This document shows positions 8,864-17,762 of a stretch of DNA of 64,000 nucleotides, piece after piece; the first letter of the stretch is position 1, and each line of letters starts with the position of its first letter. The notes below the pieces were generated by a model, which had not been told where the DNA came from, made no database searches, and worked only from the letters and a program-made list of their open reading frames with translations. A program made the position numbers and the translations under genes. Source of the DNA: Aestuariispira insulae (GTDB taxonomy: Bacteria; Pseudomonadota; Alphaproteobacteria; UBA8366; Aestuariispiraceae); contig NZ_QRDW01000006.1 in NCBI RefSeq assembly GCF_003385955.1, forward strand, positions 171,996 to 235,995, in the 5' to 3' direction.

Positions 8864-9532
8864 ATGGCGCTTACCCCCGCCCGCATTGCCGCGCGCATTC
8901 TGATTGAAACCCAATCCGTGCTGTTCCGCCCGGAAGATCCCTTCATCCTGACCAGTGGTCGCGCCAGCCCGGTTTACGTAGATTGCCGCAAATTGATCGC
9001 ATTTCCGCGCGCGCGCCGTCGCCTGATGCAGATGGGTGCCGCAGCGATTGAGGAGCGCGTCGGCTTTGAAAGCCTGGATGTGGTCGCCGGCGGCGAAACC
9101 GCGGGCATTCCCTTTTCCGCCTGGATCGCCGATCAACTGATGCTGCCCATGGCCTATATCCGCAAGAAACCGAAAGGTTTTGGTCGCAACGCCCGCATCG
9201 AGGGCCATGTGAAAGAAGGCGACCGGGTCCTCCTGGTGGAAGATATGACCACCGATGGCGGCTCCAAGGTCAGCTTTGTACAGGGCATCCGGGATGCCGG
9301 TGCGGAATGTGGCCATTGTTTCGTGGTATTTGAATATGGCATTTTCCCCGAAGGCATTGAAGCCTTGGAAAAGGAACATGGCGTTAAGTTGCATTCCCTA
9401 ACCAACTGGTGGGAAGTGCTCGCCTGCGCCCGTGAGGAAGGATATTTCAGCGCCGAGGCAACCGACCAGGTCGAGGCCTTCCTGAAAGACCCCAAAGCCT
9501 GGTCCCTGGCTAACGGCGGCAAGGAAGATTGA
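8864..9532 (+). CDS. pyrE: Orotate phosphoribosyltransferase
   Basis: This 222-residue enzyme makes orotidine 5'-phosphate from orotate and PRPP in pyrimidine synthesis. The PRPP-binding motif VLLVEDMTTDGGSK sits near residues 121-134. RKKPKGFGRNARIEG is the flexible catalytic loop region, and TSGRASPVYVDCR is the N-terminal substrate region. The length matches the alphaproteobacterial form. The start follows GGAGAAGACCCC. It appears monocistronic and a palindromic hairpin follows it. Confidence 0.95.
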   Translation: MALTPARIAARILIETQSVLFRPEDPFILTSGRASPVYVDCRKLIAFPRARRRLMQMGAAAIEERVGFESLDVVAGGETAGIPFSAWIADQLMLPMAYIRKKPKGFGRNARIEGHVKEGDRVLLVEDMTTDGGSKVSFVQGIRDAGAECGHCFVVFEYGIFPEGIEALEKEHGVKLHSLTNWWEVLACAREEGYFSAEATDQVEAFLKDPKAWSLANGGKED

Positions 9533-9546
9533 GAACATCGCGAAAG

Positions 9547-9630
9547 ATCCCCGGGTCAAACCCGGGGATGACGTTTTTATCCAATATTTGATAGGAAGAT
9601 ACGTCATGGCCGGGCTTGACCCGGCCATCT
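9547..9630. repeat. Tandem extragenic palindromes
   Basis: Two perfect hairpins follow pyrE. ATCCCCGGGT-caa-ACCCGGGGAT spans 9547-9569 and is followed by GACGTTTTT. ATGGCCGGG-cttga-CCCGGCCAT spans 9606-9628. They belong to a family of GTCATnnCCGG...CCGGnnATGAC palindromes that also occurs near 46.97 and 53.46 kb. The first probably terminates pyrE. Confidence 0.75.
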
Positions 9631-9707
9631 TATTGCCCTCACACTGAGGCCGCAAAACCGGGCAGAAGCCCCGGATCCAAGAATCAGATAGACAGGGGAA
9701 TAAGTCC

Positions 9708-10451
9708 ATGCAACTGAGCCTGATGACCTGGCAGGAAGTCGAAGCTTATCTGACGGATAGGTCCGCCATCATCCTGCCCATCGGCTCCCAGGAACAGCAT
9801 GGTCCCATGGGATTGATCGGCACCGACGCACAAACGGCTGAGGCCATCGCACATAAAGTCGGTGCAGAGCGGGAAATCGTCGTCGGCCCGACCATTTCGG
9901 TCGGCATGGCCCAGCATCATCTGGGCTTCACCGGCTCCATGACCCTGCGCCCGACCACCCTGATTGCCCTCATTGTGGATTACATTACATCGTTGAGCCG
10001 ACATGGTTTCGACCAATTCTATTTTGTTAACGGACATGGCGGCAATATCACAACGGTCCAGACCGCCTTCCAGGAAATCTACGCGGAATACAGCCTGGCT
10101 GGTGCTGACTGCCCGATCCGCTGCCGTCTGGCGAATTGGTTTGCTATGAAGGATGTGGTCAACCTCACCCAGGAACTTTATGGCGACAAGGAAGGCATGC
10201 ATGCCACCCCGTCGGAGGTTGCCCTAACCCAATATCTGTTCCCGGACCATATCAAATCCATGGCCCCCAGCGACGCGGCGCCGATCAAACGCATGTTCAC
10301 GGATGCCAGCGACTATCGCGCCCTCTTCCCCGATGGGCGCATGGCCGCCGCATCGGAACTGGCCAATCCCGAAGATGGGAAGCGGTTTCTCGAAATTGCG
10401 GCAAAGGCAATCAATAAGGATCTAAGCGCCTTTCTGGCCGGAGAAAAATAA
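9708..10451 (+). CDS. Creatininase-family amidohydrolase
   Basis: This 247-residue metal-dependent hydrolase belongs to the creatininase/FAPy-deformylase fold. Metal-site motifs are PIGSQEQHGPMG (about 24-35), GTDAQTAEAIA and FVNGHGGN (about 106-113). The start follows AGGGGAATAAGTCC. Family members open cyclic or formylated amides, such as creatinine or formamidopyrimidines. No creatinase or hydantoinase sits beside it, so the substrate is undefined. Confidence 0.88.
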   Translation: MQLSLMTWQEVEAYLTDRSAIILPIGSQEQHGPMGLIGTDAQTAEAIAHKVGAEREIVVGPTISVGMAQHHLGFTGSMTLRPTTLIALIVDYITSLSRHGFDQFYFVNGHGGNITTVQTAFQEIYAEYSLAGADCPIRCRLANWFAMKDVVNLTQELYGDKEGMHATPSEVALTQYLFPDHIKSMAPSDAAPIKRMFTDASDYRALFPDGRMAAASELANPEDGKRFLEIAAKAINKDLSAFLAGEK

Positions 10452-10544
10452 GCGCCAATCCAACCGATTTCATTAGCCTCTTTAATTATTCCTTAAAAAC
10501 CGTCTGCAATGATGCGCAGAACATGGCTTAAGGCGGATAGTTAG

Positions 10545-11504
10545 ATGGTATTCAAGAAGTTGGTGCATGGCCTATTGATCCTCGTAGCCCTGGGGCTGAG
10601 CGGCTGCGACGACAGCAGCACGGAAGAGGAAACCCAACAGCAAAGCAAGGCGGAAAAAGAAACCCGGATCGCGCTGGTGATGAAAACCCTCACCAACCCG
10701 TTTTTTGTCTCCATGGAAAAGGGGGCCAGAAAGGCGGAAAAGGAACTGGGCATTGAGTTGATTGTCCGCACGGCCGCAGAGGAAACATCCGCCAACCAAC
10801 AGATCCGCATTGTCGAACAGTTGGTTGATGACGGGAACATCCAAGCCATCGTCATCGCGCCAGCCGATTCCGTGGGCTTGATCCCCGCCCTGAAGAAAGC
10901 GCAGGACGAAGGTATTATTGTCGTCAATCTCGACAATCGCCTGGATCAGGCCTTCTCGCAAAAGGCCGGGTTGGAAAATGTCCCTTTCATCAGCATCGAT
11001 AACAAACTCAGTGCGTATCGATCGGCAAAATTTATCGCCGACCAGGCGACAGGACCTTCCAAGGCCGTCATTATCGAGGGCATTCGCGAAGCGCAAAACG
11101 CCCTCGACCGGCGTGACGGTGCAACGCAGGCCTTTGAGGAAAACAGCAATATCGACGTCGTGGCCAGTGAATCTGCCCGCTGGATGATTGATGAGGCCAA
11201 TGAACTGATCAAAACCCTTTTCGAGAATGAACCGGACATCACACTTATTTTTTGCGCCAATGACATGATGGCTTTGGGTGTCATCGAATATCTGCAAAGC
11301 ACCAATCGCAAGGATGTGCTGGTCGCCGGCTTCGATGCGATTGAAGAAGCCCGGCAAGCCATCAAACAGGGAAGCCTGCAGGTCACCATCGATCAACAGC
11401 CAGCCCTGCAGGGCTATATGGGGATCAAGGCCGCCCATGACCTTATCAACGGCCAAGATGTTGACGCGCTGATCATGCTGGACGGCCTTCTGGTCAGCAA
11501 TTGA
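10545..11504 (+). CDS. Ribose-binding-like periplasmic lipoprotein (Peripla_BP_4)
   Basis: This 319-residue sugar-binding-fold protein has a lipobox LGLSGC, with Cys21 as the lipid anchor. A Glu/Gln-rich linker follows, and then the Peripla_BP_4 domain ([67 protein letters not shown]). No sugar ABC ATPase or permease is near. A membrane histidine kinase starts ten bases downstream, so it probably serves as a ligand sensor for that kinase, as LuxP does for LuxQ. The ligand is unknown. Confidence 0.87.
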   Translation: MVFKKLVHGLLILVALGLSGCDDSSTEEETQQQSKAEKETRIALVMKTLTNPFFVSMEKGARKAEKELGIELIVRTAAEETSANQQIRIVEQLVDDGNIQAIVIAPADSVGLIPALKKAQDEGIIVVNLDNRLDQAFSQKAGLENVPFISIDNKLSAYRSAKFIADQATGPSKAVIIEGIREAQNALDRRDGATQAFEENSNIDVVASESARWMIDEANELIKTLFENEPDITLIFCANDMMALGVIEYLQSTNRKDVLVAGFDAIEEARQAIKQGSLQVTIDQQPALQGYMGIKAAHDLINGQDVDALIMLDGLLVSN

Positions 11505-11514
11505 CGGTCCCCCG

Positions 11515-13839
11515 ATGACCCCCATGATTTTCCGGCCCGGCATTGCCAAGAAATTTGTGCTTTACCTGATGCTGTTCGGTATTCTGCCACTACTCACCGT
11601 CGGTGGGGCTTCTTACTATTTTTCCAGCAAGGCCATCCATGACCAGGCCATCGGATTTGCCCAGGAAACTGTCGAACGACGGCGTGACACGCTTGATCTC
11701 TATCTGGCCCAGGTGGAGAATCTCATTGTCGACATTTCAGGGGTTGGCGAAATCGTCGAAGCCATCCGCCTCAAGAAAGAGGAATTCAGCACCTATACGC
11801 AATTGGCGACAAAGGCCCGTATCGGATACATCCTCAACAGTTATCTCTATTTGGATGGCGTTCTTTCCCTGGATATCTACACCATCGAAGGGGCACATTT
11901 TCATGTTGGGGACAGCCTGGTCACACCGGAAAGCCAGCAGGCCTTTACCAACCAGTTGATCCGGGAAACGACCCAAAGCAATGAGTTCATCTACTGGGCC
12001 GGCGTGCGCGACAATATCAACCTGTCCACACCCCAGGAACGCGTGATCAGCGCCAGCAGCCTGATCCGGGAGGTTAACCGCGAAACCCTGGAACAGGAGC
12101 CACGCGCCCTGATCGTTGCCAATTACAGCCTTGAAGTTTTCACCGATCATCTGAAGCAATCGGACCACGTGCCGGGATCATTTTTTGTTGTCATGGACCA
12201 AAATGGGTATCTCGTCGCCCACCCTGACCCGGCATTGCGGGGTGCCCTCGCCCCGACGTCGCTCAAGACATTGCTTGATAGGAAACAGTCGTTGGCCTCC
12301 TTTGAGATCGCCGGCGAGGAATTCCTGGCCAATATGACCAATTTGCGCAGCAACAATTGGCGGATCGCTTATTTTGTCCCCGTGGCGACCCTGAATAAAT
12401 CCGCCCGAAATATCGGCACCATCACGCTTGGATTGCTCGGCATGTGCCTGCTGATTATCACTGCCGCCGCACTCCGGTACTCCCGGCAGGTCGTGCGCCC
12501 GATCCGTCAGGTCACCAATGCTTTCGAAGCCTTTGAAAAAGGCACCCTGGATCCGGCGGCACGCCTGGAACCGGAGGGTGAGGATGAAATCGCCGAACTG
12601 GTACGATGGCATAATGCCTTTCTGCGCGTAAGTGAGCAGCAACAGCGCGCCCAGGCGGAACTTATTCTCTCGCAAAACCGTTTCAAGGATTTTGTCGAAG
12701 CCTCGTCAGACTGGCAGTGGGAAACCGATGAGAATTTTGTCTTCACATCCGTGTCACGCCGCTATTTCGAAACACTGAATGTGGCCGAGGAAGATGTGAT
12801 CGGACAGTCCCGGCGCAATCTGGTTCGGCATTTCAACCAGGATCAGGATAGGGATCACTGGGAAAACCATCTGACCGACCTGGAAAACCATAAACCCTTC
12901 CGGATCATCTATCCCATGGAAGGCCGCAACGGCCAGACCTACTATATCCGGTCCAGCGGCAAACCCTTTTATGATCAAGATGACCAATTCATCGGTTATC
13001 GCGGCACGGATACGGATGCCACCAAGGAAATCGAGGCCGAGCGGGCCCTGGTCGAGATTAACCGGACTCTGGAGCAGCACGTAGCAGAGCGCACTGCGGA
13101 ATTGCGCGTGGCCAAGGAACGTGCCGAGATCGCCAACCGCAGCAAAACCGAATTCATGAATAATATGAGCCATGAGTTGCGCACACCTTTGAATGCGATC
13201 ATCGGCTTTTCCGACATCATGAAGAATGGCCTCTTTGGCGAGATCGAGAATGACCGATATCGCAATTACATCACCGATATCCATGCCTCCGGTAGCTATC
13301 TCCTGGAGATTATCAGCGACATCCTGGATGTCTCCAGAATTGAGGTTGGCAAACTGGAGTTGGATGAGAGCGAGTTGGACATCAGCGAACTTATCCATTC
13401 TCTCCATGGCATGATCGACACCAGGCTTCGAGAGGGCAACCTTTGCCTGACCGTGGACTGCCCTGATGACTTGCCCAAATTCAAGGGCGATGCCCGGCGC
13501 GTGAAACAGATCCTGGTCAATCTTTTGACCAACGCGATCAAATTCACCCGGCCGGGCGGCAAAATCTCCCTGACCGCCACGAGATCGGAGGATGGCGGGC
13601 TGTGCCTGGAGGTTCATGATAACGGCATCGGAATCGCGCCGGAAAACCAGGAGCGGGTCTTCGAACCTTTTGGCAAGGTTGAAGACAGCTTTGTCCGCTC
13701 ATACGAAGGGATCGGGCTTGGCCTGCCGATCGTCAAATCCCTGGTTGAAATGCATGGCGGCCGTATCACCCTGGAAAGTGAGGTCGGGGTCGGTACGTCT
13801 GTGCGGATTTTCCTGCCGGCCAAGCGGTTGATTTCATAA
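11515..13839 (+). CDS. Membrane sensor histidine kinase (periplasmic sensor, HAMP, PAS, HisKA, HATPase)
   Basis: This 774-residue inner-membrane kinase has TM1 at about 14-36 and a roughly 260-residue periplasmic region of dCache-like length. TM2 is at about 299-320, followed by HAMP (about 321-372), PAS (about 388-510) and a coiled linker. HisKA has the phospho-acceptor His553 in [16 protein letters not shown]. HATPase shows [19 protein letters not shown] and [12 protein letters not shown]. It has no receiver domain and no response regulator beside it. The lipoprotein gene immediately upstream suggests a shared sensing module. Its 3' end overlaps the convergent LysR gene by six bases. Confidence 0.9.
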   Translation: MTPMIFRPGIAKKFVLYLMLFGILPLLTVGGASYYFSSKAIHDQAIGFAQETVERRRDTLDLYLAQVENLIVDISGVGEIVEAIRLKKEEFSTYTQLATKARIGYILNSYLYLDGVLSLDIYTIEGAHFHVGDSLVTPESQQAFTNQLIRETTQSNEFIYWAGVRDNINLSTPQERVISASSLIREVNRETLEQEPRALIVANYSLEVFTDHLKQSDHVPGSFFVVMDQNGYLVAHPDPALRGALAPTSLKTLLDRKQSLASFEIAGEEFLANMTNLRSNNWRIAYFVPVATLNKSARNIGTITLGLLGMCLLIITAAALRYSRQVVRPIRQVTNAFEAFEKGTLDPAARLEPEGEDEIAELVRWHNAFLRVSEQQQRAQAELILSQNRFKDFVEASSDWQWETDENFVFTSVSRRYFETLNVAEEDVIGQSRRNLVRHFNQDQDRDHWENHLTDLENHKPFRIIYPMEGRNGQTYYIRSSGKPFYDQDDQFIGYRGTDTDATKEIEAERALVEINRTLEQHVAERTAELRVAKERAEIANRSKTEFMNNMSHELRTPLNAIIGFSDIMKNGLFGEIENDRYRNYITDIHASGSYLLEIISDILDVSRIEVGKLELDESELDISELIHSLHGMIDTRLREGNLCLTVDCPDDLPKFKGDARRVKQILVNLLTNAIKFTRPGGKISLTATRSEDGGLCLEVHDNGIGIAPENQERVFEPFGKVEDSFVRSYEGIGLGLPIVKSLVEMHGGRITLESEVGVGTSVRIFLPAKRLIS

Positions 13840-14745
13840 CCCGAACAACTGTCCAACCGCCTCCTGTTGCAGAGAAAACTGGTCCATCAGCCATGCTTTA
13901 ACCGCCTCGGTAGCCGGTGTGGAGGCAACGTTTCCCGGCTGGACAAACCAATAGGCATAGCTGGCTTCCAGAAACACATCAAAGGGAGCAACCAAGCGCC
14001 CGGCGGCAATATCCTCCGCCACCAGAAGAGACCGCCCCAACGCAACCCCCTGATGCTCGACAGCCGCTTGCAGGATGGCACCATCATCCCCCAGGCGCGG
14101 CCCGACGGGGAGCACGGTTCCGATACCGGCTGCCTCGAACCAGGCGGACCAATCTTCCGGGAGATCACCGCACAAGAGCGTAACATGGCTCAAATCCGCT
14201 GCCCTTTTCAGGTCATGATCACGCGCATATTCAGGTGAACAAACCGGCAGAATGATTTCCACGCCAAGCTTTACAGCCAGAAGATCCCCCTGAGGCGCGG
14301 GACTGTAGCGGATCGCAGCATCAACAGCTTCCGCAGCGAAATCCACCAGATGCCGTGACGCCGTGATGCGAAGGTCTATTTCCGGATTCACCGCCAGGAA
14401 TTCCCCAAGACGCGGCGCAAACCACCGGGTTGCCACCGACGGCAGCATCGACAAAGTCACCACCTGATCAGACCGCCTGGCGTCGGCCACAGCGGTCCTG
14501 GCTCGTGCAAGGACATCAGCCAGTTGCACAGCCAATCGCTCTCCAGCCGGTGTGATCTTGAGCCGTGCTCCATTCCGGATGAACAGGGCAACCCCCAACA
14601 CCGCCTCCAGATCTGATACCTGCCGCGATACGCCACTTTGCGTGATCCCAAGCTCGTCTCCAGCGGCCGTGAAATTGCCGTTTCTGGCGGCAGCTTCAAA
14701 AACCTGAAGCGACCTTAGTGGCGGCATGGCATGAGTTATAGGCAT
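13834..14745 (-). CDS. LysR-family regulator (GcvA-like)
   Basis: The N-terminal LysR helix-turn-helix is clear ([19 protein letters not shown], then [17 protein letters not shown]). It is followed by a LysR_substrate domain with the GcvA-group features [19 protein letters not shown] and [11 protein letters not shown] chose ATG 14745 (MPITHAM...); ATG 14757 upstream is possible. The protein has about 303 residues. It is divergent from the GntP-like permease gene at 14827, with an 81-bp gap, so it probably controls that permease. Confidence 0.88.
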   Translation of the reverse strand: MPITHAMPPLRSLQVFEAAARNGNFTAAGDELGITQSGVSRQVSDLEAVLGVALFIRNGARLKITPAGERLAVQLADVLARARTAVADARRSDQVVTLSMLPSVATRWFAPRLGEFLAVNPEIDLRITASRHLVDFAAEAVDAAIRYSPAPQGDLLAVKLGVEIILPVCSPEYARDHDLKRAADLSHVTLLCGDLPEDWSAWFEAAGIGTVLPVGPRLGDDGAILQAAVEHQGVALGRSLLVAEDIAAGRLVAPFDVFLEASYAYWFVQPGNVASTPATEAVKAWLMDQFSLQQEAVGQLFGL

Positions 14746-14826
14746 GCTAACTCTCATATTTTCTCATTATGACGTATCATAATTCGATTCTATCATGATC
14801 TATACTCAATTTGGAACCAGGCTGTC

Positions 14827-16041
14827 ATGACGGATACACAGACAACATCTTCCCCTGCCGCAAGTTTAAACCGCGCCCTTCCCGATCTGCCCCTGGTGAT
14901 TTGGATGGTCTTGTTAACCATCGCGGTTGGACTGGGAACCGGTTTGGGGGCGGAACGGATCATCACGGAATTCAATTTGGGCTTTGGCCGGGCGCTTGGA
15001 GAATTTGCACTGATCCTGTTGCCTTCTTTCACCCTGGCAGCGGCCCTCGCCCGGCAGCATGTCATCTCTGAGACAGCCGGCCGGACAGCGATGTTTCTCT
15101 CGCCGGTCGCCGGGGCGGGCATGGTTTGCCCCGATACCGCATACGCAGCCCTCTCGCCCGCGGCCGGGCGGTATAAACTGGCTGTCGCCTATGGGGCGTA
15201 TGCGGGGTTCAAACTGCTCTATCCCGCCGGGCCGCTCATCGTGGCGGCCGGACTCGGCGTTTTGGGTCATGACGGGACCACACCGGGAAGGTTGTTACTG
15301 TGCGGCCTGTTATTGATGGTGCCAATCCTGGCGACGGGAATATTCTGGGGGCGTCTAAAAAAACCTCTTGTTCAAAAGACGGCCCACATGCGCACCGCCT
15401 CCGGTGATTCCCGGCGATTGCTTGTTTCTTTCATCCCCTTCATCATCATGACCGGGCTGTTGATATTGGGCAGTATCATAGGACCGACGGAGATTGGACC
15501 TGTCGATTTCCTATTGATGCCCAAAGGAGCGCTTTTGGCTGCTGCAGCCGTGGCTATGGCACAAACGCCGGCGGATGAACGCCGCGCCTGTCTGGACAGC
15601 GCCGTGCGACGGACAGGCGCATTATTATTGGTCATCGGCGTCGCCAGTGCCTTTGGTGTGGTTCTCACCGGACAGATATCACCCGATCGTTTTCTGTTAT
15701 CGGGCGGCGGTATATCCGCCCTTTTGTTGCTGTTCGGCCTAACAGCGCTTTTCAAACTTGCACAAGGATCGTCCATGGCAACCTTTGCGGCGGTCACCCC
15801 GGTCGCGGCCCCCGTGGTGATGACAAACGATGTCAATGCGACCATGGCGGTGTTTGCGGTCTGTCTCGGCTCTTTCATCGCAATCCTGCCCAACGACAGC
15901 TACTATTGGCTCTTGCGCGACGATACCTTTGCCGAGGAAAAAAGTGACCGGCACGTCATACGCATCCTGGCAACCGGGGTGTCTCTCCAGGCCATAGTCG
16001 GCATGGGGATTTTGTTGGGGGTCGCTGCCATCTGGCCATAG
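14827..16041 (+). CDS. GntP-like permease
   Basis: This 404-residue inner-membrane protein has about ten or more hydrophobic segments. The C-terminal half carries GLTALFKLAQGSSMATFAAVTPVAAP and GSFIAILPNDSYYWLL. These resemble the repeated RxAQGS...T and ...NDSxFW motifs of gluconate:H+ symporters (GntP/DsdX family). It is somewhat shorter than the usual 440-450 residues. Substrate is likely a small organic acid. The divergent LysR gene is the likely regulator. Confidence 0.7.
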   Translation: MTDTQTTSSPAASLNRALPDLPLVIWMVLLTIAVGLGTGLGAERIITEFNLGFGRALGEFALILLPSFTLAAALARQHVISETAGRTAMFLSPVAGAGMVCPDTAYAALSPAAGRYKLAVAYGAYAGFKLLYPAGPLIVAAGLGVLGHDGTTPGRLLLCGLLLMVPILATGIFWGRLKKPLVQKTAHMRTASGDSRRLLVSFIPFIIMTGLLILGSIIGPTEIGPVDFLLMPKGALLAAAAVAMAQTPADERRACLDSAVRRTGALLLVIGVASAFGVVLTGQISPDRFLLSGGGISALLLLFGLTALFKLAQGSSMATFAAVTPVAAPVVMTNDVNATMAVFAVCLGSFIAILPNDSYYWLLRDDTFAEEKSDRHVIRILATGVSLQAIVGMGILLGVAAIWP

Positions 16042-16042
16042 G

Positions 16043-16678
16043 CTACAGGCGGCTGCTGAGCAGTTTGAGCCCCGCGAAAGTAAAGAACAGACCAAAGCCC
16101 GCCTGGATCACCCGCCTCGCCCGGGCATAAAGGCGCACCATAGGGGCCGTGGAAAAGGCATAGGCATATGCCATATGCCCCACAATCGACAGGCCCCCCG
16201 TCCCAAGGATGATCGCAACCCCGACCCAAAGGGGTGCCTGGGGCTGCATGCCGAGGGAAATGATCGCGATCCAGGAAAATGCTGCCTTGGGGTTGGTCAT
16301 CTGGATCAGCAGGCCACGCATATAAAATCGGAACAGTCCATTTTCCTGAAGCCCCTGCGTCTTGATCTCCAAACGCTGTGCAGCGGAACGAAACGCCTTG
16401 TAGGCAAGCCAGAGCAGAAACAAACCACCCAGCACTTTAATCACAATAAGCAGATCCGCATAAACAGCCAGAGCGGCAGAGAGGCCGGAAACGGTCAATC
16501 CGCCCCACAGGAAAGAGCCTGTCGCCACGCCCAACGCCAGCGCACATCCCTGTCGGCGCCCCACCTGCATGGATGTTCCCATCACCGCCAGGATATTCGG
16601 CCCCGGGCTCATAATCCCCAGCATGAATCCCGTATAGACCAACAGGACACCCGGACCATAGAGCATCAATTCAGACAT
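16043..16678 (-). CDS. LysE/RhtB-family amino acid exporter
   Basis: This 211-residue membrane protein has six predicted segments and the family motif GIMSPGPNILAVMGTSMQVGRRQG near residues 21-43. It also has QMTNPKAAFSW in the middle. ATG 16678 follows GGGGAG at a six-base distance. The family exports amino acids or related metabolites. It lies downstream of the LysR gene on the same strand (71-bp gap) and may be co-transcribed with it. Its 3' end abuts the GntP-like gene tail-to-tail. Confidence 0.9.
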   Translation of the reverse strand: MSELMLYGPGVLLVYTGFMLGIMSPGPNILAVMGTSMQVGRRQGCALALGVATGSFLWGGLTVSGLSAALAVYADLLIVIKVLGGLFLLWLAYKAFRSAAQRLEIKTQGLQENGLFRFYMRGLLIQMTNPKAAFSWIAIISLGMQPQAPLWVGVAIILGTGGLSIVGHMAYAYAFSTAPMVRLYARARRVIQAGFGLFFTFAGLKLLSSRL

Positions 16679-16749
16679 CAATATCTCCCCTTTTGCGCGT
16701 CACTCCCATCCCGAACCGAGACCGCTGACAGCGCCATGTCAGCATTCTT

Positions 16750-17658
16750 CTACGCACGCCCTGCTTCTTCCAAGAGCCAATCCCGTACCAGTTTTGCATC
16801 ATTTGGCAGGGGTCGCCCCTTGACCCAGACCACATAGAACCCCATGCCCGTTCGCACCGTATGGGGGATCGGCCGGACCAGGCGCCCCTGTTTCACCAAA
16901 TCCGTCGTCAGATGATGCCACCCCATGGCAACCCCATGACCATCAATGGCCGCATGCAATGTGGTCGCATAATCATTGATCGGGAACCTTTCCTTGGGTG
17001 GTGCCTCCTCCACGCCGAACTCCCGCAACCATTCCGCCCAGCCGGGCCGGTACCGGAACGCCTCCTCAAAAATGATCAATTGGCTGTCGAGTAAATCCTC
17101 CGGCTCTCTTAGACCCGGATGATGACGCAAGAAATCAGGCGAGCAGACGGGATAAATCTCCTCTTCCGCCAAGAGGGCGGATTCATAGCCTTCCCAGTTG
17201 CCGTCCCCGCGCCGGATGCCAAGGGTGATCCCTTCGGCCGCCAGATCCACATCCTTGTCCGTGGTCTGGAGGCGCAGATCCACATCCGGATGATCACGCC
17301 GCCAGTTTGGCAGGCGGGGCAGCATCCAATAGCCGGCAAAAGCCGTGGTGATCGAAAAGGTCACATGGCTGCCACCATGGACCTGGCGGATCTCGCGGGC
17401 CGATCGCTCGATATGGGAGAGCCCGATCGCCACGTCATTATAAAATTTCTCCCCCACATCAGTCAGGCTGATCTTTCGGTATTCCCGGTGAAAAAGCTGC
17501 ACCTGCATATTCTCTTCCAGCCTCTTGATCGCGTGGCTGACCGCTGCCTGGGTCACATTCAGTTCCCGGGCCGCATTTGTGAAGCTCAACAACCTGGCTG
17601 CTGCCTCAAAGGCAAATAATGAATTGGCAGAGGGAAGAAGTGTGCGCAGATTTGACAT
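16750..17658 (-). CDS. LysR-family regulator (GcvA-like), divergent from methylamine operon
   Basis: This 302-residue LysR protein has the helix-turn-helix FEAAARLLSFTNAARELNVTQAAVSHAIKRLEENM at about 14-48. Its GcvA-like effector domain includes LRLQTTDKDVDLAAEGITLGIRRGDGNW. It is transcribed divergently from the MttB-family operon; start codons are about 104 bp apart. A 9-bp inverted repeat frames the gap. It is therefore the best candidate regulator of genes at 17763-22989, with an N-methylated compound as possible effector. Confidence 0.9.
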   Translation of the reverse strand: MSNLRTLLPSANSLFAFEAAARLLSFTNAARELNVTQAAVSHAIKRLEENMQVQLFHREYRKISLTDVGEKFYNDVAIGLSHIERSAREIRQVHGGSHVTFSITTAFAGYWMLPRLPNWRRDHPDVDLRLQTTDKDVDLAAEGITLGIRRGDGNWEGYESALLAEEEIYPVCSPDFLRHHPGLREPEDLLDSQLIIFEEAFRYRPGWAEWLREFGVEEAPPKERFPINDYATTLHAAIDGHGVAMGWHHLTTDLVKQGRLVRPIPHTVRTGMGFYVVWVKGRPLPNDAKLVRDWLLEEAGRA

Positions 17659-17659
17659 G

Positions 17660-17753
17660 ACTCAAACTTATTAAAAGTAGGACAATTTTTACAGGTTACG
17701 GCGTTTCCCAGAGAAATTACCATACACTCATTCATGTTGAAACGAGTTTGAGT
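17660..17753. promoter_or_regulatory. Divergent LysR control region with 9-bp inverted repeat
   Basis: ACTCAAACT (17660-17668) and AGTTTGAGT (17745-17753) are perfect inverse copies 76 bp apart. Each lies just before a start codon of one of the two divergent genes. This could be paired regulator sites for looping; it could also be coincidence with translation-start sequence. AT-rich sequence between them fits overlapping promoters. Confidence 0.45.
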
Positions 17754-17762
17754 TACCGAAAA

